The position numbers and the translations under genes were made by a program. Below, one piece after another: positions 22,046 through 34,851 of a DNA stretch of 64,000 bases. The stretch is from Plutella xylostella (Eukaryota; Arthropoda; Insecta; Lepidoptera; Plutellidae). Positions within the stretch are counted from its first letter, which is position 1. Each line of letters opens with the position of its first letter. The notes beneath the pieces are model-generated. The model was not told where the DNA came from. It saw nothing but the letters and a program-made list of their open reading frames with translations, and did no database searches. The stretch spans positions 10,612,001-10,676,000 of the forward strand of contig NC_063997.1 of assembly GCF_932276165.1 (NCBI RefSeq). The letters run 5' to 3'.

Positions 22046-25000
22046 TCCTAAAATCTATTAAAAAATTAACTATATTGCTGAGAGGATATACCAGGGGGGC
22101 AGAAGTAGTTATGGTTGAGAGTATGTTCTGTCTGTGTCCATCCGTCACACGTGAGCGGAGACGATCGACAAACCGCAGCGCGACGCGTGCCGGGGGCTAC
22201 GTGCCACAGACATGAGATCGGCTAGACACGATACTTAAACATAAATGTAAGTAAATGTGAATATACTTATTTCATATCTATGAAGATTGCTTAAAAGGGC
22301 AGGAAAAAAAGGGGTGACTCCGCTTGTCACTACACACAAGTTTGTTTTTGAAATTTTGATAATAGGCGAAAAAAAATTGCCACATTATAGAAACTTGGTT
22401 AATTTGGTTTTAATGTGTTTCTTTTATAAACGGAAATGCAATTTTTAATACCTTCCACTTTATCTTTTCAATTTATAATGAAAGTACATGAAGATGCAGA
22501 TGGATGCATATATAAAAAAGGTTCATTTACTGAATGTGTAAAGTCAAAGTCAAAGGCATTTATTTGCTGAATATAGGTTACATAGGTGTTAATAATAACA
22601 TTGTACCTTAAGGTATTGTAAATACATTATAAACGTCCACAGATCCAGAAATTAATATCAGAATATTATGAAATGAGACAGAAGGAATTATAAAAAGGAA
22701 GTCATAAATAAAAACAAACACCTTACTTGTAACATAAATATTTTATGTCTAGTCTTCTACGTTACGTTATGTTACTACTACTATTACTTCTTCATGTTAA
22801 GTAAACCCTATATTAAGTAATAGGTTATTCAAACGTCATTCCTAGTCTGGCGTCACAGAAAATACCAAAACAATTAAAAGGCCATATAAATAATTGACGT
22901 CATCCGGGAAGTTCTAAAACTTAATAACTCTACACGGAGCTCGGCCTTTCCTGTGCTAAATAGAAAAACACCAAGACATGAGACCACTACTGGGGCCACA
23001 GGACACCTGCCTATTAGGCCCTTTCACGCATACGAGACATGCAGGTTGAACTTTTTTATTTTCTTTGTTGCAAATTATTATAATTTTTACTCTTTAAATT
23101 TTAAATTCCTAGATGTAAGAATTTCATAACCTCATCAGTTTACAACCAATATAAAAATGACAAATGCTCTTAAAAGGTTTTTTTGCAAGAATCTGATTGT
23201 CATGAAACATCCATCCACCAGCTGTCCTCCTAGATACTTAAGATATTTAACTATGATGTTATCAAACAAAGAGTCAAAGACAAATAGCACTACCATAAAT
23301 TCCGACAAAGTATTACATAGTCATACCGCTGCAGTTGGAACGCATGCGCAGGCCGCGCATTCCTAATTTGAATATAATAGAAAATGGCGACCCAATATGG
23401 CGGCCAATTTATATGCTAAAACGAAGCCCGCAAAGGGCAGCATCTGCCTGGATGAAAGAAATAATTGCCATGGTAAAATATGCCTCTTTGTGCTGGCAAC
23501 CCGTCATGGTATCACGTAATGTTAGAGTGTCTGAACTTTTCAAATGCACCTACACAAAAACACACTACATTATAAATAAGCCGTATATAACATATACATA
23601 TACATATAGCTAATGAGTACATTTAGGTAGGGTGGTTTTTAAAGTATTTTTCCTACACAGCACATTCTAGATTGTCTAGTAGCACTGTTAGACTCTATTA
23701 ATGTACAATGTTAAAGAACCTAAATGCGTACTTTTAGATAGATTGGAATATTTATGCAAAGTAACTCCCGCGAACTCGCCATAAATGCAGCAGGTAAAAA
23801 TATACCTAGGAATTTTGGAACGATACCATACAAAAAAACTGTTAATACTTAAAATCATATTACAAAACGAAACCTCAAATTAAGAAACAATTACAGAGCA
23901 CCTATAATTTTGAAATCAAAATCGCGTAGGACTTTAATTATCAACTCAGCAACTCAACATAGCCCATAGATCACTAATTTTAACCGATAAGAAAGCGATA
24001 TAATTCGTGCTATAGTGCATTATTAAAATCTGAACATAATTGGTTCGACACTTTCATTTCTGATTATAGATAGTCGTCTACTCATCATGAAATTTGCGTT
24101 TATTTGCTTCTACAATCTACATCAAAACTATAAAAACATTGTTGGCTCTATGAATTTTTACTTTTAACTATGGTAAGTACCTACCTAGTTTTTTTCACGA
24201 ATCCAAAAAGTCGTAATACCAACGTTGTATAGAGTGATCCCCTGAGTTATCCTCTATCAGCTTACTATGCATATTCTGTATAACGCATTACTTTTTCAGC
24301 CTGAAATTCATGAACAAGTTGTTTTTTTTTTCAGAATTCTTTCGTCAGGGTTATCGCCATCACGTGTCTAAGTAATACAAGGAAATAAAGACACCGTAGC
24401 ATAGGCGTTTATAATCAATTCGACACTAGTCGCATCAGGTTTGAGAAACCGAAATAGGTAGTTCGATTTAGCGAACCAATTCGTCATACCACTCTCACAC
24501 ATTGTACCGGTGTGGTGTAACTGAGACAGTAAGTTAACTCAGTAGTAGCCAATGTTCTTGGAATAGGGGAAGTTTTCAATTTATTAATGCAGGCTGCAGT
24601 GGAGATCATTCCTCTTTCATTTCAACCTAAATTCCAATGACACCCGGAACATTGCGGCAAAGGTCAATCTTGGAAAAATCTAAATGATTCGAATCTTTAC
24701 TAGTCCTTAGCTGCATTCATTTTTCGCAACATAACATTGTATTTTCCAAGATAAAAAATACCTACCCAATTTTATAGTCTTCTCCGGCCCGCATAGGAAC
24801 TCTGGGTCATCACTATAATTACAATCTGCAGCAAATCATGCATCAGCATGTGCTCACGTCCGCAGACGCCGCACTGCCTCGGTTCCACCACAAGAACGGT
24901 TGTGTAACGGGAACGGGAAGCAATGATGTGTATTCGATTCGATTCGATATTTTAGTTTTTTGCCGTCGCAGTCGCATACCAGCGGCATCGAGTACTCGAT

Positions 25001-25755
25001 ACATCCCGTAATGGCTTCTCGATTTATGTTTGTACTCACTTATGTAATCGTTTTTGTTGGCTCCATTTTAAACTTGATTTCTGGCCTGTGATTGACATTA
25101 GTATAGCATTAACACCCACGCATATAGTACCATATTTAGATTGATTGTCCTTGTACGGGTTTTTTCGAAACCAGAGGTGTCTTGTCTTTAATTTAATTAA
25201 ATTCTAGGTAGGTCGAAGATATGTAGCCTTCAAAATATTTTCTTTTACGTAAAGGTACACTGATTTAATATTTCCTCCATGTAACTGAAATACTACATTA
25301 CCCACTGACAGGTATATTAGGCTCCCAATTACCGCTTGTAAATAATACAATATACATTATACATGTTACAGGAATTGTATGAAATTCGTCAGTTTCGTAA
25401 TAGGTGTCTGTCGGTTAAAATATGTGTAACGTCGGTGACAAGGGTTTGTCACTTTCTCACTAATTAGTACATACCATGTACATACATTCATACATACAAC
25501 AGACATATATTCACGTTATCCGTATGACACGACATTTTACTTAGCGCATGCACAAAATGTCCGTGACTTGCTGTTCCTCTGTGTCGGAGAAAGTCGACTA
25601 TTCATAGTTTTTAAATGGTTCTGTGTCAAGTATTAAAAGTAAAAACTGCTCTATGCAATACAAGAAATTATTGTGTCCTATTGTGTCAGATAAATAAGAT
25701 GATATTACTTTTGTGTATAATAGTAAATTGTTTAATTGCTTATTTGCACTAACTG
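22046..25755. other. non-coding stretch with scattered repeat tails
   Basis: A GC-rich patch at about 22130-22215 (CGGAGACGATCGACAAACCG) has no splice-supported frame. A minus-strand LINE tail at about 22543-22640 ends in repeats of AAAGTC, as at 47041. No exon is supported. At about 24860-25039 there is a minus-strand open frame of 61 codons without recognisable features. Confidence 0.4.
23334..23410. promoter_or_regulatory. possible regulatory cluster (NRF1-like and Pho/YY1-like words)
   Basis: CGCATGCGCAGGCC resembles the NRF1/Ewg half-palindrome GCGCATGCGC. It is followed within 60 bases by AAAATGGCGAC and CAATATGGCGGCC, which contain the ATGGC core bound by Pho/YY1. The cluster stands out in AT-rich DNA. 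No transcript start or adjoining coding exon can be shown. Confidence 0.2.
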
Positions 25756-26348
25756 AGGCTGCGTTTCCATTGACGCGGAGCTGGGCGGAGCGGTGCTTAG
25801 CGGTGCATGAATTGTCCAATCACTATGCTCGAAATCTCCGCTCTGCTTCAGTGGAAACAGCACGAGCGGAGCGGGGCAGAGCTGAACGGATATTCATATA
25901 AAATAAGCGAGGTGATGCGGAGCGGAGGACAGCGGGGCGGTGTGGAGCGGAGGACAGGGCGGTGCGTTGCGGAGGGTAGCTAGGTATATTTATATTAGTA
26001 ATTAGTACTTGGGTCATTATTGTTAATGTGATGTAAAATAAAGCAGGAAATACATACATAGAATTAACATTTTTTATTTGCAGAACAGAACGAAACTCTC
26101 TCTCACTCTCAAAACTAAGGTAGCAAAGGCCGCGCAAAGTAATTTGAGCGCTAGCGCTGTTGTAGCTAGGTCGCAATTCGAACGTTTCCTATCAGGGAGT
26201 GCGTAGTGGACGAACGGGAGAGCGAAGGGACGAACCGCACCGCCCCGCTCCGCTCCTCTCCGCTCTGCTTCAGTGGAAACACTCACCACTTTTCACCGCT
26301 ATTCTCCGCTCATCTCCGCACAGCTCCGCGTCAATGGAAACGCAGCCT
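25756..26348. mobile_element. GC-rich fold-back element with GAGCGGAG arms
   Basis: AGGCTGCGTTTCCATTGACG at the left end and CGTCAATGGAAACGCAGCCT at the right end are perfect inverses, and pairing continues through CGGAGCTG. Inside each arm the words GCGGAGCGG, or inverted CCGCTCCGC, repeat many times. CTGCTTCAGTGGAAACA appears in both arms in the same orientation. The middle (about 25975-26215) is unrelated AT-rich sequence. The open frames through it are by-products of the repeats. Non-coding. Confidence 0.8.
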
Positions 26349-26891
26349 AAGCTAAGGAAGAGCGGAGCTTCCTGTCACAGGCTCTGCTTAAAAGGAGGCA
26401 CCAATCACGGTTAATGTATTGCATGTTCGTATTTATCGCAAATAAATCATTTTGAATTTGAATAGGTGATGTGATGACTATAATACTTATCCTACAACTT
26501 ACTGAGTACGAAGTACTAACCCCTAAACTTTGCAACCTTTTAAGCTTGTTATATACGCATATTATTTATTGTAATAAATAACCTTTTTTACACACACGTA
26601 GCCAACTAGTCAATCTCAAAATATTAAGATAAAATAATTAGGGTAATTAATTTTGAACCGGTCATTCTACAGAAATTTTCAACAGAGTTTTGTTATTTTC
26701 CTATACTTACCCATAGATCTACACCTTATTTAATTAAAACATGTCAGAGCTAACGTTCTAACTGTTTCCACAAATGAAACCCATGACCGAAATGACTGGC
26801 ACTAGCCGAGCGATGAGCGATGATTGGTCGACGAGGGTCATTCGTTCACGTCAGAAATAGATTGCCATACGTAACACTGTGTAGTAGGTCT

Positions 26892-27033
26892 ATGGAGGGG
26901 TTAGTTTAGTTTGACAAAAAACTACCAACTAGAGCTGTCATGTTTTAAGTAAGTTTAATACAACGCGATAGAGGTCGTGGTTAGCGCAGCAGTTTCGTAA
27001 ACTTATTTTTCGGAAGGTAGAGTAACCCTCCAG
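26892..27033. mobile_element. fold-back MITE (GGGTCACTCT family, copy B)
   Basis: TGGAGGGGTTAGTTTAG and the inverse of AGAGTAACCCTCCAG bound about 142 bp. The core is AATACAACGCGATAGAGG, then GTGGTTAGCGCAGCAG. It is an uninterrupted family member. Confidence 0.65.
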
Positions 27034-29978
27034 AGGTTCCGTGATTTCTTTATTTATTTCAACTAATAGCATTTGCTATGTGAGCAGTAATTTTACACAA
27101 TTATGTAGGCGCGTGCGCTCAATCATCATTTAAAGTTAAAACTTTTACACTGACCACATGCGAACTTATCGTAACATTTAGTCATTCTTTTTAGTTTATG
27201 TACTTGATATTTTTTTTAGTTTTTCTTTTTGGTGCAGTAGTTACAGTCAAAATTTTCAAGTTTAGCCAGCGAATCTGACAAATATTTGGTCTCCGATGTG
27301 CCCAAAGGATGTGTCACCAGGCCAATACAACACAATGTTCGCAAATGTTGGGCTTTGCCTACCCCGCAAGGAAATGGGCCCATATTACACAACATACCTA
27401 ATATAATTATAAAAGTTTTATATTAATGAACAAAACATTGTCTTTAGATGCCATAAATAACGACCTCTCAAATCAGCAAAGTTCATTGAACGAGAATGCC
27501 TAAACAAATTTACTTTCCGCCCTACAATTCTCAGCATCTAAATAATTATATGTGTAAATTTAAATTTGCCTTACATATTTCATATATTAATATGTAATTT
27601 GTCTAATTATAATCGGCTCGCGGCTGATCAACAAGCTCTCTATGTTATGTTATCATTATGAGCTTCATAAATTTTAATAAAAGATCACATAATATGTTAC
27701 CTGCTTGTCAACTTTCACCTATACTGCTAATTTTAAACTTAATAAAAAAATGCTTACCGACATAAAATAAAGTTCATTTCCTAGTAGGTCATATGGTTGT
27801 TTTTTCGGTAGCATGAAATTTTCACCCCCTGTTTATAATAGAATATAGTATATTAAATAAATAAATAAATTATATAATGGGCAACCTCGGAGGCTAGATA
27901 TATTATAGGCCCTGTAATGTAGTGATGTTAGCTCAATCTATTTAGGCTCTACTGTTTGTTGGTAGATAAAGTTCCACGAGGTTTTAAACAGTTAAGTAAG
28001 TAAGTCAGTAAAAAGAGATTAATTACCAACCATAACAATCAATAATGTACGACTACACAATAAGTTACAAGAACACTACTGATATGCCCACACAGGCTGT
28101 CCACGCTTCATTGACCAGTGTCCAGTTGCAATACACTGCAAGCCAGGGAAATTAGGTCACTATAATACCATAAACATTCATGCAAACACTAAGCATCAAC
28201 AGTTATTACGGTTATAAAAGATCTGTTACGATTATGTGCTCGTGGTCGCCCCATATTGAAGGAAGCTGTAACAGTGAGAGAAGCTAAGTGGGGTTTATTT
28301 ACCAATAATATACTTTTAGCCTAAGCATAGAAACCTAGCTAAAGTTAGCCTACTGGTTGATAAATGTATTTTTTATCGGTATACATACATACGTCTTCTA
28401 CCAAGTAGGTACCTATACTTTTTTGTACCGATATTTCTTATCTGATTGACTTCAATTAACTATCAAAATTTTACAAGTAGAGAACACGAGTAGGTACTTA
28501 TATTTTTGGTAAAAACACGGTAGGTAGGTACATGTTCAAGATCTGAAATGGATAACAATTAAGAGCAAGCAAATACTCGCTGGCTTGTACAAAATATCCA
28601 CGTTTTTAAATCTGACTAAAAAGTAAAAACCTGCCAATTTACATGACATCAAGTACCATGTCATTGTGATTAATGGGTCGATGTTTTTGTTTTTGCCCCA
28701 TTTTCTTGGCTTACACTGTACGCGGGGGTATTATGTTGTATGCAACAAAACTGTTTCACACGTCTAAGCGTATGTATAACAGAGGTGTCATACGATATAT
28801 ACTTTCATAATCAACCTGTTACAGAACCTTATTTATTGCTAGTTTCTTTTTAGATGCTCAATCAAGTTGTGTAGTTAGATCATGATATCTTCTGTTGAAG
28901 TTTGGCTCAGGGTAAGACTAGAAAATATATAGATATACTGTCATGATTTATTAAATAAAACTGAATAAAATGTGATCTACGACTAATAAAGATATACTTA
29001 TACTATATAGATAAACCTAAGGGTGTTGCTGGTTAACCAGCGCCACAAATGGTAAAAATACATAACATCGGTTTAAATTCGTTTTTTTCCAGAACTGCTA
29101 ATTAAATCTGTTCGTCTTGCTAGTTCCAATTACATAATATTAGAACCTACTAATTTTAATACCTAGAATACAGAAGTAAACGTTTTATCAGTAACTGTGG
29201 TTTATTATTGTTTCAGGTATGTATTGTGAAAAGTATACAAGACGTGCTATTACATAAAGGTAAGCAATTAAGACTGAGTGGAATTTACATAATTTTGTAT
29301 AAAATGCATTTAAAATTACTTAGTCTGCTGCAGAAAAATATATTTGGTTTCGACACTTCATTAGTATTATTTCTTCTTTTTTGTTTGTCCAAAACGTTAT
29401 AATAATTAAATATAAGTAGCTCGCTACAGAGTTATCTTCTTTTTTTGTTATTTAAGTCGGGCGTAATCTGTCAGCTCATTATAGGTATTTTAGGTATCTT
29501 CACCACAATAAGAACATTGTTATTTGCATGCAGCATCTATAATGTTTTCAGTTAATATTTTTTAAATACCACTTAGTCTAATTTCATTTAAGCAGGTCCA
29601 TTTATACATATTTTGCGAATAAATTCTCTTATTGTCGCTCCGCCACAAGAAACGAACAATCGTTCGGAATACCAGCAACGAAATAAGTGCAATTTCACCT
29701 CAAATTCCGCATTTATATTAGCACGCGAACGACATCCACCACGGACTTAATTGGAGCCGACTGCCGCACGATCTTATCTAAGAGCGCGGAGTACATTGCC
29801 GGCCGCGCTGTCACATAATGCACGGAATTCCATCTCGGAAACGCAGTGCTCTGCACGCAATGGAAGAATGCTGCGTATTTTTTAAAGAATGCATTCGGTG
29901 CTGCCTAGTAACAATTTCAGTACAGGCGAAGGCGAATCTTTCTACAAGTGAGATACTGAGACATATCTGTCATATTTA
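27034..29978. other. non-coding AT-rich stretch
   Basis: No supported exon. TTTGCCTACCCCGCAAGG at about 27355 resembles part of the SINE 3' region. ATTAAATAAATAAATAAATT occurs at about 27852. A short segment at 29217-29260 has acceptor-like and donor-like ends but is too small to support alone. Confidence 0.4.
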
Positions 29979-30290
29979 TTATAATGAATGCGACAAATTG
30001 CATTGGGTATTTTCTTCATTATGAATTTCTGTAACTGGTAACAGAGAAAATCTGCTACTTTCCTCTTGAATTCTTCTTAAAAAAACGAGTCTAGTATTGG
30101 GACTGAGGCTGTGATAGATTAAAAAACCTGGTACATTTTCCCATGACATGCGTCGTTCCTTATTGTTGCTGTGACTCACGAAAGTTACAATTATATTGTC
30201 TTCCGCGTATCCCAAGTCGACGAATATTTTTTTTGCAACCTCCATTGTCTTACATTCTGGGTCACTGTAGCCATAACAAGCTAAACTTGA
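29979..30290 (-). CDS. orphan open frame, possible exon or coding remnant
   Basis: On the minus strand a frame is open from about 30290 to a stop at 29979; the ATG at 30245 gives 88 codons. The first part looks protein-like: CYGYSDPECKTMEVAKK, then IFVDLGYAEDNIIVTFVS, a plausible helix and strand pattern. A weak donor, CCAG/GTTTTT, would end an exon after SWENVP. Upstream a TAA stops the frame near 30298, close to weak acceptor-like AG sites. I do not recognise the family. It could be an exon of a minus-strand gene, a fragment of a mobile element protein, or chance. Confidence 0.25.
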   Translation of the reverse strand, partial: SSLACYGYSDPECKTMEVAKKIFVDLGYAEDNIIVTFVSHSNNKERRMSWENVPGFLIYHSLSPNTRLVFLRRIQEESSRFSLLPVTEIHNEENTQCNLSHSL

Positions 30291-30451
30291 GATTTATTTC
30301 TCTGGTTATGAAAATTTAATACTTGTTTGGCCTGAATTCGATTCTTACCCAGACTGGTTGATTGTTATATCGCAGTCATAACACTTTAATATGAATTATG
30401 GTATTATTCAATTCAGATATTGATTGATATGATACATTTCGGTAGTCAGAC

Positions 30452-30781
30452 GAAATGAGTAGGTATATAAGGGAAGTATATATATAATACTATATATAAT
30501 ATATAAGGGAAGTATATATATAATACTATAGTGGAGAAGATGAAAAGCCATCACCTTTCTTGGTTTGGTTGGGCATGTCAGGAGAAGTAGGAAAGTGTTG
30601 GAAATGAGACCTGAAGGAAGGCGTAAGATAGGAGGACCAAGAAAGACGTGGCTTGATTGTGTGAAAGAAGATATGAGAGAGTGTGGAGTGAATGAGGATA
30701 TGACAGAGGATAGGGTAAAATGGCGTGACATGACGCACAAAGCCGATCCTAAATAAGGACAAGGCTAGGAAGAAGAAGAAG
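30452..30781 (+). mobile_element. 5'-truncated LINE (RTE-like) with a 16-bp target duplication
   Basis: The direct repeat ATTTCGGTAGTCAGAC at 30436-30451 and 30782-30797 flanks the insert. Inside, a frame reads GHVRRSRKVLEMRPEG, then RRKIGGPRKTWLDCVKEDMR, typical of the C-terminal end of RTE-type endonuclease-reverse transcriptases. The preceding SHHLSWFG is one frame off, so there is a frameshift near 30573. The tail is GAAGAAGAAGAAG. At its 5' side an AT-rich unit of about 33 bases (ATATAAGGGAAGTATATATA...) is present twice. It is not functional. Confidence 0.8.
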
Positions 30782-30948
30782 ATTTCGGTAGTCAGACTTA
30801 GACTTTGGTTGAATAAATTTCATTTTATTATTTATACCTAAGCCTATTTATTAATAAGTAGGCCAAGTTAGCACGGATAGGCCTTATCAGAATGTTGTAG
30901 TCAATATCAATAAATATTGATTTATGGTTCAAATGAACAGAACAAAAA

Positions 30949-32295
30949 TCCCAAGTAACATTTTTGGTTTTAAAAAGGTTTTGAAAAGGTTCTAGAACCT
31001 TTGTATGGAAATCAACTCGTGAGACTTAGAAGGCTCGATAACCTTATATTAACCTCCTGAGTGCAAAAAGGGCCCACGTTTTAGAACCTTTCTGAGAGCT
31101 ACAGCAAAACCTATAGCTCAAACCCAGAACCTTTTGAACAACTTACACAGAACCTAAATAAAACCTTCACAACCTTAATTTAACGTTAACATAACCTTGG
31201 AAGACAGCTTTTAAGTTCTAAATTAGTTCTGGATGTAACTCTTCTATAACTTGAAACATATTTGATGGATATTTGTAATGCCTTCCCAGGACTCTCGGGT
31301 CTTAAAATGTTTCTGTGTAAGATTTTATAATAATTATAATAAATGGCGCCATTACCTGACACTTTCCAAGACTCAAAATGGCTAACTTGTAAGTGTTGTA
31401 TTAATACAAAATATAGTAAGTAGTTAGGCTGAAGTCAGGAAATATGAAAACCTTGTGCGACTAGCACTTTATTGTGATACTTTCGGATAATAGTTCTGTA
31501 TAAGTGACGGGCCTTTTGTAAATGATAAATTTGAAGATATTTTAATTTAAAAAAATAGATAAAATTTTATGTTTGGTGTAAATTTATATTAGAAATAAAA
31601 GTACTGTCTATATAAAAAAACATATATTTGGAATTTTATATAAATTTGGAATAGTATAGGAAACGCTACTGAATTTTCCCTTATTAATTAAAATGTAGCT
31701 TTTTGGTAAGTTTTTTTTTTTTATTTCAGTGAAAAAATATGGCGGCCGTTAGGAAATTACTAAAAAGCATTAAACATATTTTGAGGATGCCTCTAAAGCT
31801 TTAAAATATTCTTGTAGGACTTAAATCATGCCATTAGCTCATAGCCAGTGCTTAATGCTTTTGTTTTTCACCAAGTACTCCTAATTTGTTTGCCTAGACA
31901 ACTCTTATCAACCTAAAGGTTTAAGATAGGTTTTAAAAAATACTTATAAGTAATTTAAATATTCCATAACTTTATGGTTGTATCAAGGTTAAAAATTTAA
32001 CCTTAAGCTCTCACTTTAGCATTAATGCTAGCTTTTCTAGAAGTAAATCAGGAGTCTACGACAACTATAAGATCCTAGATAACTATATACTCCTGAAATA
32101 CATGTTAAAATAACGTTAATATAAACTCTTATCAGCAGCTACAAGGTTGTATTAATAAACAATTAGTTTTAGGACTTAGTAATCATTCTCAAGTACTCAA
32201 TATGACCAGATAGCAAAGCATTAACCTTTTCACAACCCTTATAAAACCTAAAGGCATTTCTTACAACCTAAGCTCGAATGAAATGTTACTTGGGA
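30949..32295. mobile_element. 1.35 kb TIR element rich in AACCTT words
   Basis: TCCCAAGTAACATTT at the left end and AAATGTTACTTGGGA at the right end are inverted. The interior has no ORF but carries many AACCTT or AAGGTT words, especially in the first and last 350 bases (for example AAAAAGGTTTTGAAAAGGTT and CACAACCCTTATAAAACCTA). It looks like a non-autonomous DNA transposon with subterminal repeats. A possible AT duplication flanks it. Confidence 0.7.
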
Positions 32296-33347
32296 TGTCA
32301 GAGATAAAACCAAAAAGCTCAAATGACAGTCTGAAAGAGCCACTCACGAGTCACGTCGACTCATGTCCTGCCATTTAGAAATTCAAATACGCAACTTTTT
32401 ATTATTATTATTACTATTTGGTTTAAGAGAAAGCTGCCATTTGAACCCGCTGTTATTGCCGTGAAATAGCACCAGCAGGGCACTAAACTATGTTAAATTG
32501 CATTTAACCGCAGTCCACTTAACTCGACCGAGCTTCTGCGTCTTAACACGATTAAAGTAAACTATATTATCTGTGGTTTAAATTATTTCGCAATGGAGCC
32601 TTCTTGGAATCTCGATTAGCGGGTTCCCGGCACCCTTATATAGAACCTTGGGAGTTATATTCTTGACTTTGAAAAGTTGCCTTAGGGAATAATGTTATAT
32701 CTATTTGTATTGAGACTTCCCGTGTGCCTGATGTAGCACTGCAATTAGAAGTCAAGAGCCAACCTGTAGAGATATTAATACTCATTGCGTTAAGTTTTAA
32801 TTAAAATCTAAATAGAATGTTTCTAAAATATGAAATGTCCGAAAATCATGTTTTTATAATTGATTGGTTATTTTAGCACGCATATTCTGAACATAAATTT
32901 AATTAGTTTTTTACAATATTCATTAAAGCGAATGGAACTCTAAACCCAATTTACGATCCAATTAAGTTTATGAAAAGTATTTTTTTTATCTAACCGTGAT
33001 TAGTAGCTCGCCGCAACTTTTTACTAAAACCATCGCACTGTAGATACTAGGCGCCCAGAGAACGAAAGAGTAAAGATAACCGTTACCGCCCGACTGCGTC
33101 TATGATCAATAACCATCCATGATGTTAGTAGAATAAAGTCTAAACTGCAGTGAGGGGATTTGGCTGACTTAGCACGCGTTGAGGCTGTTGACATGACGTG
33201 GAGGAAAAAATAGTTTGCTTGCAGCATAGTGTAAATTGGAGGCCAGCGTGAGGCCAGTAACCGGAGCGGGAGTCGCCATTAAGATAATGGGGCGAATACA
33301 TCACTGTAGCAAAAGTGAATAAAGAATTAAAAATCTGACATATTTTA
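32296..33347. other. non-coding stretch
   Basis: No supported exon. A moderately GC-rich patch at about 33020-33290 (GAGGCCAGCGTGAGGCCAGT) has no convincing frame or splice sites. Confidence 0.4.
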
Positions 33348-33561
33348 TACACTCACGGGCAATGAAAAGGTTCCACTGAGAAAAGCACCAAATTACTTCT
33401 AAACGGAACATTAAAGAACATTTAACAGAGCGTCAGGATATTACTAACTAAAAACGGACATATTTTGTTTCAATTTTAAATTAAATCTTTGAAAAAATTG
33501 GGGTCGTATGGTGTCGTGTCGGTATTTTGTGAGTGGAACTTTTTCATTGCCCGGGAGTGTA
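33348..33561. mobile_element. MITE with TACACTCACGGG ends, full copy
   Basis: TACACTCACGGGCAATGAAA on the left and TTTCATTGCCCGGGAGTGTA on the right, with AAGGTTCCACT facing AGTGGAACTTT further in. 214 bp, TA at both borders, interior without coding capacity. It is the best-preserved member of the family in the window. Confidence 0.85.
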
Positions 33562-34840
33562 CAATATGCATAGGTAGATAGGTATCACGTAAAAAGATAT
33601 GTTATTTAGACACCGTATTGTCAAGTATTTCCTTAATTGTAATGTTTTATCTTGATGCAAGCCTTTACCTATCAGTTGATATACAATTACGCAATACATT
33701 AAATGCCAAATCCTTGCTTGAAATTTTCTCCCACCTACAAAATAGCCAGAGCAATAATAAACAAAATAGTAACTCTTGATTTCCGTGGTTCTGCGACAAT
33801 TAATGCATTTGGGTTAATCGATTTACTTGCACAGACAGCGCCACGATACAATTACACTGTCCGCCATATTAATTGCCCCAATTTTTCCATCTAAAACCGT
33901 TCTAGTAGCTAATTCATTTCGTGACATTCATTAGACAAGCATAACACTTTAAAAACAATATACCGGACACTTTTTAAATCTGATTCCGCAAACTTCTGTC
34001 ACAAACGGAGTGATCGTTAGTGTCGTTGCATTTCCGTACGAGAAAGTCGAAATATTTGTAACACTTTACGGTGGAGTGCCTCGAATATTTTGTCCCGCAG
34101 TGTAGTCATATTAATTTGCTTCTGCGCAACATATCTGTTCAGATTGATGAGCGAGAGTGACTTTCTACCGTCAGTTTTCGATTTCTATGTAATTTGTTGA
34201 GGTCAATGCGATAGCCATAGATCCAAGAGATGAGATATATATTAAATACTTGGTATTTAATTTGTTATTTGACTTGCCTACAAATCAATACTTGTTTACT
34301 ATCAAATTTTAAAAAGCCTACACAGAGCACATAGAGCACAATAAATATATATTTTTTTTCTAATTCTACAGGTTATATCTTGAATTTAATACAATAAGCC
34401 TACGATGCTTTTATACAGTATCATCGCAGGCTTATCAATGTAAAAACATGAATTTTTCATAATAAAGTGTGACAATGAAATTTGAGATTCAGGAACACCA
34501 AAACCTAGGCGCACAATAGTAATAAAAATATGTTTAGCAGTTAGCACCACCCATCACAAGTCGTGAGTGTGCTTACTAAGTTATCAAACGGGACATCACA
34601 CATTTCATGTTATAGATGCGTATACGATGTACAGCTATAATATTACTACAGCACGTGTTGGATTGCCGATAAAGGACCCGACACCTCTGCATTCAGGCTA
34701 TCACCACTGTGATACCATTACACTATGGTGTCAACTCATGTACTGGCCATATAAAGCAGGTATTCTGTTATCAGTCAAATGAGAAGTATCAGCTACTGTT
34801 CTGTATCAACTATACATAACTATATACAGAATAATGGTGA
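33562..34840. other. non-coding AT-rich stretch
   Basis: No supported exon or repeat end. The open frame at 33703-33894 lacks any recognisable pattern. Confidence 0.4.
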
Positions 34841-34851
34841 TACTTACTGTT

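Noticed and set aside
29217..29260. 44-bp mini-exon with TTGTTTCAG acceptor and AAAG/GTAAGC donor
   Set aside because: The splice sites look good, but the segment is too short to judge, does not match the phase left by exon b (a stop would follow at once), and a similar TTTCAGGTATGT string at 41950 lacks an exon.
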